DNA of 50,485 nucleotides. Origin: a virus. Within the stretch, counting starts at the first letter, position 1. Every line of letters starts with the position of its first letter. Shown piece after piece: positions 22,749-31,191 of the stretch. The stretch is taken from positions 1 to 50,485 of the IMG/VR virus record IMGVR_UViG_3300042474_000541; one strand, given 5' to 3'. The notes below the pieces were generated by a model. The model was not told the origin of the DNA, did not search any database, and saw nothing but the letters and a program-made list of their open reading frames with translations. Position numbers and translations under genes: made by a program.

Positions 22749-23927
22749 ATGACTGAAAAATCAATTTTAGAACAAGCGTTACTTCAAGTACAAACACTTG
22801 AAGAAGCCGTAAAGCAAAATGCAAAGGGTATACTTGCTTCAACTATGAAACAAGAACTGAATGACTTGCTTAAAGAATCATTGGAAGAAGAGGAAGAAAC
22901 TGAAAACCCTATGATTGCCGCTGAGCAACCTGAGGACGAAGTTAATCCTGACGAAGAGGCAGATGATATGTCAGACGATGAAGCAACAGCAGATGATGCT
23001 GAAGCTGATGATGCTGAAAATGACGCAACAGACCTCGATAACGAAGATCCTATGAAAGGTATCGACTCATTAGACTCAGAAATGGGTGATGATGAATTAC
23101 CTACAGATTCAGAATCAGAAGACGAAGAAGCATCTATGGATGATTTTTCTGCAGATGATGAAGATGTGATGGACATGACAGGTGCTTCAGATGATGAAGT
23201 ATTAAAAGTTTTTAAGGCTATGAAACCAGAAGATGGTATTGTAGTAAAAAAAGACGGTAACAATGTCGAAATGTCTACAGGTGATGACGACTATATTATC
23301 AAACTTGATGATGATGATGATGAATCAGAAATGGAAGCTCCATCAATGGAACCTGAAATGGACGAAGAAATTATGTACGAAATTGAGTTAGATGAAGAAG
23401 ACGAAGATTCTGAAGAAATTGAGGTTTCTGAAGAGGAAGAAGAATCTAAAGAAGGAGAGTTTGGCGAAGCTGCAAGAACATATGGAGCTGACGTTAGAGC
23501 ACCTCAGGGTAAAAAATACAAAGCTGGTCGTCACGAAATGAATGAAGAAGTTGAAAACTTAAAAAAGCAAAATTCTGAGTATAAGAAGGCGTTAATCCTT
23601 TTTAAAGAAAAACTTAATGAAGTTGCCGTTTTCAATGCAAACTTAGCTTATGCTACTCGTTTATTCACAGAACATTCCACAACAAAACAGGAGAAATTGA
23701 ATATATTAAAGAGATTTGATTCAGTTTCTACTATGAATGAGGCTAAAAATCTATTCAATACAATAAAAACTGAATTAGGTACAAAAATAACAGTTACCGA
23801 ATCAGTAGTTGAAAAAATCTCAAACACTCCATCAACATCAACATCTCAAGAAGTGTTATCAGAAGCTAAGGCTTATGAGAATCCACAATTCAAGAGAATG
23901 AAAGATTTGATGAGTAAAATAAAATAA
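22749..23927 (+). CDS. 22: Prohead scaffold/core protein (T4 gp22-like)
   Basis: The 392-residue protein sits between protease and capsid genes, as T4 gp22 does. The N-terminal helix (1-45) is followed by a very acidic region (about 48-240; runs of Asp/Glu with Ser/Met). A basic patch (GKKYKAGRHEMNEE) and a long coiled-coil C-terminus (about 265-392) ending in NPQFKRMKDLMSKIK come next. Scaffold proteins assemble the inner core and are degraded on maturation. gp22 is smaller in T4 (269 residues); the difference is the acidic insert. The assignment rests on position and composition. Confidence 0.8.
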   Translation: MTEKSILEQALLQVQTLEEAVKQNAKGILASTMKQELNDLLKESLEEEEETENPMIAAEQPEDEVNPDEEADDMSDDEATADDAEADDAENDATDLDNEDPMKGIDSLDSEMGDDELPTDSESEDEEASMDDFSADDEDVMDMTGASDDEVLKVFKAMKPEDGIVVKKDGNNVEMSTGDDDYIIKLDDDDDESEMEAPSMEPEMDEEIMYEIELDEEDEDSEEIEVSEEEEESKEGEFGEAARTYGADVRAPQGKKYKAGRHEMNEEVENLKKQNSEYKKALILFKEKLNEVAVFNANLAYATRLFTEHSTTKQEKLNILKRFDSVSTMNEAKNLFNTIKTELGTKITVTESVVEKISNTPSTSTSQEVLSEAKAYENPQFKRMKDLMSKIK

Positions 23928-23958
23928 TAAATAAAAAAACCAAAAACAAATATTCAAA

Positions 23959-25713
23959 ATGGGAGCATTATTAGAATCAGGTATGGTAGGTAACATCGGT
24001 CTTAAGCACCTTCGTGTTATCAAAGAAGATACCATCAAAAAATGGGATGACTTAGGCTTTTTAGAAGGTCTTAACGGTCACCAAAAAGATAACATCGCGC
24101 AATTGTATGAAAACCAAGCGTCTTACTTAATCAATGAAGCAGCAACAGCTGATGCATCTGGTTCTTTCGAGACTGTAGTTTTCCCAATTATCCGTCGTGT
24201 ATTCTCTAAATTATTAGCAAACGACATCGTTTCAGTACAAGCAATGAACTTACCAATTGGTAAATTGTTCTTCTTCGTACCTAAAATTCAAGAAAGAAAC
24301 GCAAGTAACGCACACTATTCTCCTTACGGTATCCCAGGTGGTGCTGGTGGAGCAAGTGCTTCTACTGGTTATACAGGTATTAACTTGTACGATCGTTTCT
24401 ACGAGAACAGTGATGCAAACGACCAAGGTTTGTTTGATTACTCTAAAGGTGATTTCACTACAGTTTCTTTAACTGGTACTTCACTTCATGAATTCGCAGC
24501 TGGTGCATCAGGTGACGCAGTAACTTACACAACAGGTTCTACTGTAACTTCATTAGGTTCAGTTATCTTAAAGTTAACTGGTTTCTCTAAATTAGGTCAA
24601 GGTAAATTAGCTGGTCCAGACGGTAACGAAATGGATACAGAAGAATTCTTGGCTTCATTATCTTTAACATGTCCTCGTATTGCTAACTTAAGTGGTAGAA
24701 CATCTTTACCATTTAACGTAGTTACACAAAAATACGGTAAAGGTATTGTTGAATATGGTCAAAGATCTGCAGGTGCAAATGGTCTTAACTTTAATGACAT
24801 TTGTGATGAAGATGGTGTAATCTACTTAAACGTTGATTTACAATCTTATTCATCTACTGCAGGTTATTCTAACTACTCTGTAACAGGTACAACATCTTTA
24901 GATGGTACTGACTTTACAGCAACTTACCGTCGTTATGCAACTTTAGAATTTGAAGATGCAATCGGTGAAGTATCTTTTGATTTAGAATCAGTAACAGTTT
25001 CTGTAACTGAAAGAAAATTAAGAGCTAGCTGGTCTCCTGAATTGGCTCAAGACGTTAGTGCATTCCACAACATCGATGCTGAGGCAGAATTGACAGCTTT
25101 ATTATCAGAGCAAATCGCTGCTGAAGTTGACCGTGAAATCTTACGTGACTTACGTAAAGGTGCAGCATGGAAAGCTAAGTGGGATTATAACGAATGGAAA
25201 TACGGTGGAACTGGTGGAGCAACTCTACAAGGTTACACTCAAAAAGATTGGAACCAAACTTTAGTTACTAAAGTTAACCAAATTTCTGCTCAAATCCACA
25301 AGACTACATTAAGAGGTGGTGCTAACTGGATTGTTGTTTCTTCAGAAGTTTCTGCAGTATTCGATGATTTAGAGTATTTCCACGTATCTAATGCAGCTCC
25401 TGAGCAAGATTCATACAACATGGGTATCGAGAAAATCGGTTCTCTTGCTGGAAGATATCAAGTATATCGTGACCCTTACTTCCCAGCTGGAAAAATCTTG
25501 ATTGGACATAAAGGAAAATCATTATTGGACGCAGGATATGTATACGCACCATATGTGCCATTACAATTAACTCCAACAATGTACAATCCATTCAACATGA
25601 CTCCTATCAAAGGTATCATGACACGTTACGCAAAGAAAATGGTGAACAACCGTTACTTCGGTGTAATCGATGTACAAGGTATTGTAACATTCAATATGGA
25701 TACATTAAGATAA
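23959..25713 (+). CDS. 23: Major capsid protein (T4 gp23-like)
   Basis: The 584-residue protein follows the scaffold gene. It has the gp23 landmarks: an N-terminal delta segment, a core opening SFETVVFPIIRRVFSKLLANDIVSVQAMNLPIGKLFFF, a long middle with Gly/Ser/Thr loops, and a C-terminal SLAGRYQVYRDPYFPAGKILIGHKG...AGYVYAPYVPLQ...GIMTRYAKKMVNNRYFG. A maturation cleavage by the gp21-like protease is expected at LINE|AA after residue 60, matching the (L/I)-x-E|(A/G) rule. Codon use is richer in C-ending and CGT codons than its neighbours, as expected for very high expression. A GNRA-loop terminator follows. Confidence 0.95.
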   Translation: MGALLESGMVGNIGLKHLRVIKEDTIKKWDDLGFLEGLNGHQKDNIAQLYENQASYLINEAATADASGSFETVVFPIIRRVFSKLLANDIVSVQAMNLPIGKLFFFVPKIQERNASNAHYSPYGIPGGAGGASASTGYTGINLYDRFYENSDANDQGLFDYSKGDFTTVSLTGTSLHEFAAGASGDAVTYTTGSTVTSLGSVILKLTGFSKLGQGKLAGPDGNEMDTEEFLASLSLTCPRIANLSGRTSLPFNVVTQKYGKGIVEYGQRSAGANGLNFNDICDEDGVIYLNVDLQSYSSTAGYSNYSVTGTTSLDGTDFTATYRRYATLEFEDAIGEVSFDLESVTVSVTERKLRASWSPELAQDVSAFHNIDAEAELTALLSEQIAAEVDREILRDLRKGAAWKAKWDYNEWKYGGTGGATLQGYTQKDWNQTLVTKVNQISAQIHKTTLRGGANWIVVSSEVSAVFDDLEYFHVSNAAPEQDSYNMGIEKIGSLAGRYQVYRDPYFPAGKILIGHKGKSLLDAGYVYAPYVPLQLTPTMYNPFNMTPIKGIMTRYAKKMVNNRYFGVIDVQGIVTFNMDTLR

Positions 25714-25737
25714 TCTTAGGATTTATCATATTAAAAG

Positions 25738-25763
25738 ACCCTCGAGAAATCGGGGGTTTTTTA
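25738..25763 (+). terminator. Rho-independent terminator after the capsid gene
   Basis: ACCCTCGA pairs with TCGGGGGT (one G-T wobble) around a GAAA tetraloop, then six T. Confidence 0.92.
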
Positions 25764-25775
25764 TTTAAACTGAAA

Positions 25776-25783
25776 TATTTATA
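25776..25783 (+). promoter_or_regulatory. TATTTATA motif upstream of a small virion candidate
   Basis: An exact octamer lies 18 bases before the ATG at 25802 and just past the capsid terminator. Confidence 0.5.
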
Positions 25784-25801
25784 TCTATAAACAATTAAAA
25801 A

Positions 25802-26122
25802 ATGAACAAAAAACTTGCAAAATTACAAAACATAATTGAGGCTAACCAAAGATTAAACAAAACATTATTAAATGAACAACACCAACCTAAAAATTTTAGT
25901 GTGGGTCAAGTAGTTAATACTAAGAGAGATGTTGATGGCCAAATGTATACAATAAAAATTACAGCGGCAGAACCAAATTTTATGGTTGGTACTATAACAG
26001 GTCCAGGAACATACAGTGGGGCATCGTTAAAAAATGGACAATCGGGTCTTGAATTATATTCAGACACTCCCGGTGTACTAAGTGGTAATTCACAATTAGG
26101 TAAATTTACAGTAGTAAGATAA
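25802..26122 (+). CDS. Small putative head-associated protein
   Basis: The 106-residue protein has an N-terminal amphipathic helix (KKLAKLQNIIEANQRLNKTLLNEQ), followed by a small beta domain (FSVGQVVNTKRDVDGQMYTIKITAAEPNFMVGTITGPG...). The LLNE|Q junction after the helix resembles prohead protease sites, so the helix may be a targeting peptide removed at maturation. It is monocistronic between two terminators with its own late-type motif, directly after the capsid gene. A minor capsid or internal head protein is a reasonable guess. Confidence 0.55.
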   Translation: MNKKLAKLQNIIEANQRLNKTLLNEQHQPKNFSVGQVVNTKRDVDGQMYTIKITAAEPNFMVGTITGPGTYSGASLKNGQSGLELYSDTPGVLSGNSQLGKFTVVR

Positions 26123-26125
26123 TTT

Positions 26126-26150
26126 AAACCCCCAATTATGGGGGTTTTTT
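26126..26150 (+). terminator. Rho-independent terminator after the small head-associated candidate
   Basis: AAACCCCC pairs with GGGGGTTT over AATTAT and continues into six T. Confidence 0.93.
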
Positions 26151-26153
26151 ATT

Positions 26154-26185
26154 TTTGGTATATTCCAGAATATTATTTATATTTG
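26154..26185 (+). promoter_or_regulatory. Host-type promoter (TTTG...TATATTTG) before the SAP-like gene
   Basis: TATATTTG at 26178-26185 is preceded by a TTTGG about 20 bases upstream, fitting the Bacteroidota -33/-7 pattern. The box ends 4 bases before the ATG at 26190, implying a leaderless or nearly leaderless mRNA. Confidence 0.65.
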
Positions 26186-26189
26186 CATT

Positions 26190-26486
26190 ATGGAATACGA
26201 GAATCTTAGATTAGATGTTCTTATTAAACTCATTGATGAAAGGGGTATTTCTTGTAAAAGCAAGAAGGATGAGATTATAAAATACCTTAAATTGGACGAT
26301 GAGGATAAATATATCAGAGAAACCACTTATATGAAGGATGGTAATGGATATGCTGTGGGTATTGATATTAAAAATAGAGACCATTTACTACAAATGAGTA
26401 AATTAATCGAGAAAAAAGAAGGGAAACATTTAAATAGGTACGAGGATAATCGTATTATGTTTTGGTCACCACAAAAATTAATATAA
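26190..26486 (+). CDS. SAP-like DNA-binding protein
   Basis: The 98-residue protein opens with a helix-turn-helix-like pattern fitting the SAP motif: YENLRLDVLIKLIDERGISCKSKKDEIIKYLKLDD (about residues 3-37), including the conserved hydrophobic spacing and a Gly-Ile-x-x-x-x-K turn. The C-terminal part has a small beta-alpha unit (YAVGIDIKNRDHLLQMSKLIEKKEGKHL). SAP modules bind AT-rich DNA. It overlaps the deaminase start by one base, so the two are co-translated. The function is unknown beyond possible DNA binding. Confidence 0.6.
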   Translation: MEYENLRLDVLIKLIDERGISCKSKKDEIIKYLKLDDEDKYIRETTYMKDGNGYAVGIDIKNRDHLLQMSKLIEKKEGKHLNRYEDNRIMFWSPQKLI

Positions 26487-26926
26487 TGAATTGGACGGAA
26501 TATTTTTTAGAAATTGCGGAGGTTGTAAAACTTAAATCTAAGGACCAATCTACACAGATAGGTGCTGTTGTCGTTGGGGAGGGTAGAAACGTCCTTTCTA
26601 CGGGTTATAATTCCTTTCCAAGGGGTTTAGATGATTCTAAACCTGAACGTCAGGAAAGACCCGAGAAATACTTCTGGATGGAACATGCGGAACGTAATGC
26701 GATTTATAATGCTGCGTTAGAGGGTGTGTCCCTTAAAAACTCAACAATCTATTTAACATCGGGATTACCTTGTATGGATTGTGCTAGAGGAATTGTTAAT
26801 TCTGGTATAAAGACGGTATATTGTAAGGAAATCTGCACTACTAAAAATAAAGAAAAGTGGGATGAATCCCAAAGTAAGGCCAAACAACTTTTAAATGAGT
26901 GTGGGGTTAATATAATTTATTATTAA
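26486..26926 (+). CDS. dCMP deaminase
   Basis: The enzyme converts dCMP to dUMP, feeding dTTP synthesis together with the dUTPase found at 38 kb. The zinc site is visible: WMEHAERNAI (His and catalytic Glu) and SGLPCMDCAR (PCxxC). The N-terminal TEYFLEIAEVVKLKSKDQSTQIGAVVV is typical. I took the ATG at 26486 (146 residues), which overlaps the preceding stop; an in-frame ATG at 26462 would only add eight residues inside the SAP-like gene. It converges on a minus-strand gene with directly adjacent stops and no hairpin between them. Confidence 0.9.
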   Translation: MNWTEYFLEIAEVVKLKSKDQSTQIGAVVVGEGRNVLSTGYNSFPRGLDDSKPERQERPEKYFWMEHAERNAIYNAALEGVSLKNSTIYLTSGLPCMDCARGIVNSGIKTVYCKEICTTKNKEKWDESQSKAKQLLNECGVNIIYY

Positions 26927-27808
26927 TTACCAAGTTTTACAAGCCCAATATCTTGGTTTCCAACGAGGTCCAGGATTTTCACAATTATGTCTAGCTCTAA
27001 AAGATTTACGTCTCTGAGGATTATTTTTCTTAATAACCATTCTTTTTCCTTTCGCAGATTTACCTCCGAAACCGAAATTTACTTTAACGACCTTACCCTT
27101 GTCATTCTTGACATACACTTTAAACTTTTTAATATCACCTTGCATGATTTTGCCAAGTTGAACCTTACGTCCTTGATACTCGGCCTCATTTAACATATTG
27201 GTTGATTCAAAATTTGTATTTTGAACAGAACCCGACTCATCTTCATAAATTAAAACAGGAGTCTCTTCGTTATATTCAAAAAGTCTTTCAAATTGATCTT
27301 CAGATATTTGAATAATTGTTCTTTTTTCTACACTTTCAGATAATCTATCAGATTCTCTATATCTAAGGGGATTAGACATTTTTTCTGATTGACTAAACAA
27401 TCTTTTTTTTCTTGTAAACGCAAAACTTCTACTTCTTTCGTCAACATTTTGTTGTTCATCGAATTTTGTCATTGTTGGTTTATTACCTTTCCCAATTTTT
27501 GGGTCTTTCTTTTCTGCGTTTCTTTTTTGAGATGTCATTGCTTTCTTTTCTTTTTTATCATAAGAAGAAGCTACTTTAGGGGTGTCTTTTGATACTTTTT
27601 TGGAGGGTCTACATTTTGGGTAACCCTTTCTTCCCTTTTCACCATCGGCGTCACTACGACCACATGGAGGATGTTTACCGTCAATTTTACGACTTACATC
27701 AACCCATTTTTCTTTAAACCATCTACCTAAGTCTTCTTCTAAGACTTCACCATTTTTAATAGATAATTTAATATATCGTAAATCTTCTTCGTTTATGTGT
27801 ATTTTCAT
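26927..27808 (-). CDS. Phage protein with DUF5872-like N-domain and Cys/Trp-rich C-terminal domain
   Basis: The N-terminal tag (HINEEDLRYIKLSIKNGE) precedes a segment GRWFKEKWVDVSRKIDGKHPPCGRSDADG...GYPKCRPSKKV (about 27-75), which I recognise as DUF5872-like. A Lys-rich linker follows. The C-terminal domain (about 210-293) contains GKIMQGDIKKFKVYVKNDKGKVVKVNFG and ends with RRKSFRARHNCENPGP...YWACKTW. The conserved Cys and His residues suggest metal binding. Similar C-terminal domains occur in T4-like phages; the role is unknown. It is co-transcribed with the next gene upstream, 3 bases away. Confidence 0.7.
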   Translation of the reverse strand: MKIHINEEDLRYIKLSIKNGEVLEEDLGRWFKEKWVDVSRKIDGKHPPCGRSDADGEKGRKGYPKCRPSKKVSKDTPKVASSYDKKEKKAMTSQKRNAEKKDPKIGKGNKPTMTKFDEQQNVDERSRSFAFTRKKRLFSQSEKMSNPLRYRESDRLSESVEKRTIIQISEDQFERLFEYNEETPVLIYEDESGSVQNTNFESTNMLNEAEYQGRKVQLGKIMQGDIKKFKVYVKNDKGKVVKVNFGFGGKSAKGKRMVIKKNNPQRRKSFRARHNCENPGPRWKPRYWACKTW

Positions 27809-27811
27809 AAT

Positions 27812-28270
27812 TTACCTTTTACCACTACAGTATGAACCGGAGCATTGTTTTTTACCATCTAATCCTTTAATTTTACCCTTACAGACTTGTACTGCGTACC
27901 CATTTGCATATGCCGATGGATAAACTTTAAATTTAGATTTGGCTGCGGACATTCCTCTTGAACAAAGTTTGTTTCTTTTTTTCTCTGATTCTGACAGATT
28001 TTTTTGTTCAAAATAACCATCAATGAAGTTAGCAACCTCCTCAATATCATCCGCAGATGTTGTTATATGGTCACCAGCCCAAGCATGTTCTCCTGTGACT
28101 AATTTAGGGAAATCGGTTTGGTGTTTAAATGACAGTATTGTTTCAATATCATTCTTTATTTTAACAAGGTTACTTAAAACCATGTACGTTCCGTCCTCAG
28201 ATATGTGAGATTCCTGTTGTTCTTTAACCACCTTACTTAAATGTTTTTTAATTAATTCACTTATGTTCAT
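27812..28270 (-). CDS. Phage protein with Cys-rich C-terminal 'AAKSKFKVYPSAYANGYA' domain
   Basis: The 152-residue protein starts with an amphipathic helix (NISELIKKHLSKVVKEQQ), has an acidic helical middle (about 25-95), and ends with LCSRGMSAAKSKFKVYPSAYANGYAVQVCKG...CSGSYC (about 103-150). That domain is recurrent in phage proteins and holds four Cys, likely a metal site. It lies 3 bases upstream of the DUF5872-like gene, and both share the N-terminal amphipathic tag and Cys-rich tail layout. The function is unknown; a virion or internal head role is possible. Confidence 0.6.
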   Translation of the reverse strand: MNISELIKKHLSKVVKEQQESHISEDGTYMVLSNLVKIKNDIETILSFKHQTDFPKLVTGEHAWAGDHITTSADDIEEVANFIDGYFEQKNLSESEKKRNKLCSRGMSAAKSKFKVYPSAYANGYAVQVCKGKIKGLDGKKQCSGSYCSGKR

Positions 28271-28273
28271 AAT

Positions 28274-28281
28274 AATAAATA
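28274..28281 (-). promoter_or_regulatory. TATTTATT motif 3 nt before a leftward gene
   Basis: A one-mismatch copy on the minus strand ends 3 bases before the ATG at 28270, the leaderless geometry seen at terminase and portal. Confidence 0.45.
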
Positions 28282-28284
28282 TTT

Positions 28285-29655
28285 TTATTTTTCAGATAAA
28301 ATTTCAAATTTTATATGTTCTTTATAGAAGATTTCTTCTGTGTGGGTTTTTCCTTTTATTTCTATAAAATACTCCCTCGGAATATAAATAGATGTGTCCA
28401 AAGTAAAAGAATTTTCATTTGTGGTATCTGTCAAAGTCCAATCATGAATAATAACATCGGTAACCCCCTCCTTTATGAACATTCTATAATAAACTTCGTC
28501 AAATAACACCGTTTTAGGATTGTCAATTGATTTAAAACTTATTACAACTTTTCTTTTTTCTCCTCTTTTTATCTTATCGGATTGTTTTATACCAAAATAT
28601 TGTATTGCATATCTTTGTAATTCTGTTTGATTTGCACCAATAGTATATAATGAGGTGTATGGTTTAGGTACGAATTTTTGAGTGACATCTGAAATGTCAA
28701 CACCATCTAAGGTTAAATTTTTCCACTTATCAAAAAAGAATTTTTTACCATCACACAAAACACCATCAATTCCAAATGTAATTTTGTAAACACCCCTTTT
28801 AACTTTTGTTGCAGTAAAATTAGATAATCCACTAATAACGGTATTTGTACTATCCAATATATCCACCATTGGAAGTTCATCTAAATCATAAAAATTAGAA
28901 CCTTTTGTAACATACAAATACAAATTTTGGTCAACTCCACCGATAAAATTTTGTCTATCATCTTCTATTCTATCATCAAATGTTGATTCAAGATAAGGTT
29001 CAAAAAACGTTTGGGTATATTTTGTAAAAAATGCTACAGAGTTATCAACTTCGGGACTTAAATCTTGGTATAATACCGAAAATGCAATTCCCAATCCGTG
29101 ATTTGTATCTCCCGATAATATACCATTAATATATCCTGTTATATCGACATTAATATCCTCATTACCATTGTCAAAATGCATTGAAGTTACTATAATTGGG
29201 TCTGTTGCATATACACCTTGACTTGTCCATTCATTTAAAGTGGTTCTATTAAACCAGTTAGATGGTCTCTCATCAAATGTGTGGTTACCGGTTGTAAAAT
29301 CATAACCCGAGTCTTGATAATCAAAACCAATACCCTCGTCCCAAAATTCTGTTATTTTAAAGATTATTAAATCAAAAGAAGTTGCTCTATCTCTTGAGGT
29401 ACTTCTGTTTTTACCTTTTAGTCCCTCGTCACCAAAAATCGTGTTTGTTAGATGTAATGTGTGGTTAGTGGTGTTGGTTACAACCAATTCACCTGAGTTT
29501 ACTTTATTTTGTAAACTGTCTAAATCTAATTTAAATATAAATTTAGAAAATCCAGAACCATAAAATATCTCAGTTGTTGGATTTTTAGAGGTATTAACAG
29601 CAGAATCCTTTATGATTGTGTTGTTTTTCTCAAAATATGAACGAAAATATGACAT
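28285..29655 (-). CDS. Large beta-rich virion candidate, DNRLRE-like segment
   Basis: The 456-residue protein is rich in beta strands and aromatic residues and lacks a signal peptide. The region around residues 85-200 (FDLIIFKITEFWDEGIGFDYQDSGYDF...FDERPSNWFNRTTLNEWTSQGVY...VDITGYINGILSGDTNHGLGIAF) resembles the DNRLRE-type jelly-roll found in adhesins. The C-terminal half has Ig-like strand patterns. It lies next to the gp5-like gene in a baseplate/tail block, so a baseplate wedge or fibre-attachment role is likely. No exact family was recognised. Confidence 0.6.
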   Translation of the reverse strand: MSYFRSYFEKNNTIIKDSAVNTSKNPTTEIFYGSGFSKFIFKLDLDSLQNKVNSGELVVTNTTNHTLHLTNTIFGDEGLKGKNRSTSRDRATSFDLIIFKITEFWDEGIGFDYQDSGYDFTTGNHTFDERPSNWFNRTTLNEWTSQGVYATDPIIVTSMHFDNGNEDINVDITGYINGILSGDTNHGLGIAFSVLYQDLSPEVDNSVAFFTKYTQTFFEPYLESTFDDRIEDDRQNFIGGVDQNLYLYVTKGSNFYDLDELPMVDILDSTNTVISGLSNFTATKVKRGVYKITFGIDGVLCDGKKFFFDKWKNLTLDGVDISDVTQKFVPKPYTSLYTIGANQTELQRYAIQYFGIKQSDKIKRGEKRKVVISFKSIDNPKTVLFDEVYYRMFIKEGVTDVIIHDWTLTDTTNENSFTLDTSIYIPREYFIEIKGKTHTEEIFYKEHIKFEILSEK

Positions 29656-29666
29656 CTCTTTTTATT

Positions 29667-29674
29667 TATAAATA
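29667..29674 (-). promoter_or_regulatory. TATTTATA motif upstream of the beta-rich virion gene
   Basis: An exact octamer on the minus strand lies 11 bases before the ATG at 29655. Confidence 0.55.
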
Positions 29675-29679
29675 TCAAA

Positions 29680-31191
29680 TTAGTTGATTCTAATCGATTT
29701 ATTTAAAATGTCATTTTCAAAAGAGGAATATAACCCCATTAATCTTTCGTAATTTGGGTCTCCTTTCACTAAAGGACCCATTAAATTATGTTTATGTCCG
29801 TTTAATAAATCTATAATTGCTCTTAACAATTCTAATAAATTTTCACCTCTAACAGTTGAGTATGTGTTTGGTCCAATATCCTTTAAATAATTTTCTTGGG
29901 TTAATTCATATTTGTCTAAATTGGTAAAATCAATTGTTTTACCTGAATCGTTAGTATCTGTAGATATAAGATATATGTTATCCGATTTCAAAGACGCAAA
30001 AGTCTGTTCCCCCGGAATGTTTGAATCTTTAAGAACGTTTTCTTTTTTTGTAACTGGAGTTACCGGCGGTGAAACCTTTGTTCTTGAAAATACCAAACCA
30101 TTAATTGGACCACATCCTTTATTAATGGTTATTTTATTGAATATAGTTTTTCTTTCAGTTTTTTGGGTTGTGTCGGATAAAACTCTATTTTTACATTCAC
30201 TTGTTGGTCTAAAATAAAAAGGATGTAAATCTCCTTCTGAGTATGATGTATTAAATTCATTAAGACTCTTTAAGTGTAATGTTTTTAAGACATCTCTTAT
30301 TGTACAATAAGTTTCTTCGGTATCTTCGGTTGTAAAGGTGAGAGTTGCTCCCGTTGTTGTCCCATCTAAATTTAATAACTTATAATGGTCTTGAATTAAA
30401 TCAACATCGGATAATTTTGGATTATCCGTTCTATATAAACCACCGAACGGCTTTGTTAATTTATAAACATATAAACTAACGGTTCTTGTTGTACCGCTAA
30501 ATTTATCTATTGAATATTCTATAAGATGTGATAAGTCAGATATTGCAACGGTGTTCGTGGTTATTTTTTCTTCCTTAAATTCTTTTCTTTTACCAAATTT
30601 TTTAAGGTATAGTGTTGATACTTTATTGGACATTAATGGTTGATTTACCATTATTGTTTTTTGACCCGTCGATGCATAGTCTTTGGCGATTAATTTACCA
30701 CCTCTAAGTTGTACACCATTTTCTGTAAAAATCACATCAGAACCGTATTTTCCATAAACACCAAAGTCTGTTGTTTTTGCGAACGCAGCAACTGATTTAG
30801 GATTTTTATATCCATCTGCTTTAGTGGAATCCATAACCGCAGGTCCGTGTTTTGCTGAAACTCCATATGTTGTATTTTCAACCTGTGCGGAATGTGTTTG
30901 TGAATTATAGTCAAACATTGTTGTAAAAGGACCGGCAATATATTCTGTATTTACAGTATCTTTATCAGGATTGTAATTTATAATTTTAACCGCTTGACCT
31001 TTTTCTGGAATAAAATTAATATTTGTTGGTAGGAATGGATATGCTAAAAATAAATCATTATCATCCCATTTTGTGTATTCTAAAGCCTTTTCTTGTTGAC
31101 TAACCCAAGAACTATATCTAACACATCTAATTGCACCTAAACCAGCCGGATCAAAATTATCAACACAAATACCAATATCTATTATTTTCAT
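29680..31191 (-). CDS. Baseplate hub protein with gp5-like OB fold
   Basis: The N-terminal 110 residues (DPAGLGAIRCVRYSSW...DDNDLFLAYPFLPTNINFIPEKGQAVKIINYN) fit the OB fold that opens gp5-type hub proteins in T4-like phages: a small barrel with a proline-rich loop and an ExGQxV strand. The next region (110-180) has the pattern of a short repeat with KYGSDVIFTENGVQLRGGKLIA. No lysozyme catalytic motif is visible, so the lytic domain, if any, is encoded elsewhere. The remaining 300 residues are beta-rich. Its start overlaps the stop of a small helical gene by 4 bases. Confidence 0.65.
   Translation of the reverse strand: MKIIDIGICVDNFDPAGLGAIRCVRYSSWVSQQEKALEYTKWDDNDLFLAYPFLPTNINFIPEKGQAVKIINYNPDKDTVNTEYIAGPFTTMFDYNSQTHSAQVENTTYGVSAKHGPAVMDSTKADGYKNPKSVAAFAKTTDFGVYGKYGSDVIFTENGVQLRGGKLIAKDYASTGQKTIMVNQPLMSNKVSTLYLKKFGKRKEFKEEKITTNTVAISDLSHLIEYSIDKFSGTTRTVSLYVYKLTKPFGGLYRTDNPKLSDVDLIQDHYKLLNLDGTTTGATLTFTTEDTEETYCTIRDVLKTLHLKSLNEFNTSYSEGDLHPFYFRPTSECKNRVLSDTTQKTERKTIFNKITINKGCGPINGLVFSRTKVSPPVTPVTKKENVLKDSNIPGEQTFASLKSDNIYLISTDTNDSGKTIDFTNLDKYELTQENYLKDIGPNTYSTVRGENLLELLRAIIDLLNGHKHNLMGPLVKGDPNYERLMGLYSSFENDILNKSIRIN

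Noticed and set aside
22784-23263. Minus-strand Ser-rich frame opposite the scaffold gene
   Set aside because: Its poly-Ser composition is the reverse complement of the Asp/Glu-rich scaffold codons.
26920-26935. Terminator between the convergent deaminase and DUF5872-like genes
   Set aside because: The stops are adjacent and the surrounding sequence shows no hairpin with a T run. The same is true at 48948-48951.
27859-28050. Second minus-strand frame within the Cys-rich 152-residue gene
   Set aside because: It is out of register with the recognisable KFKVYPSAYAN domain and lacks features of its own.
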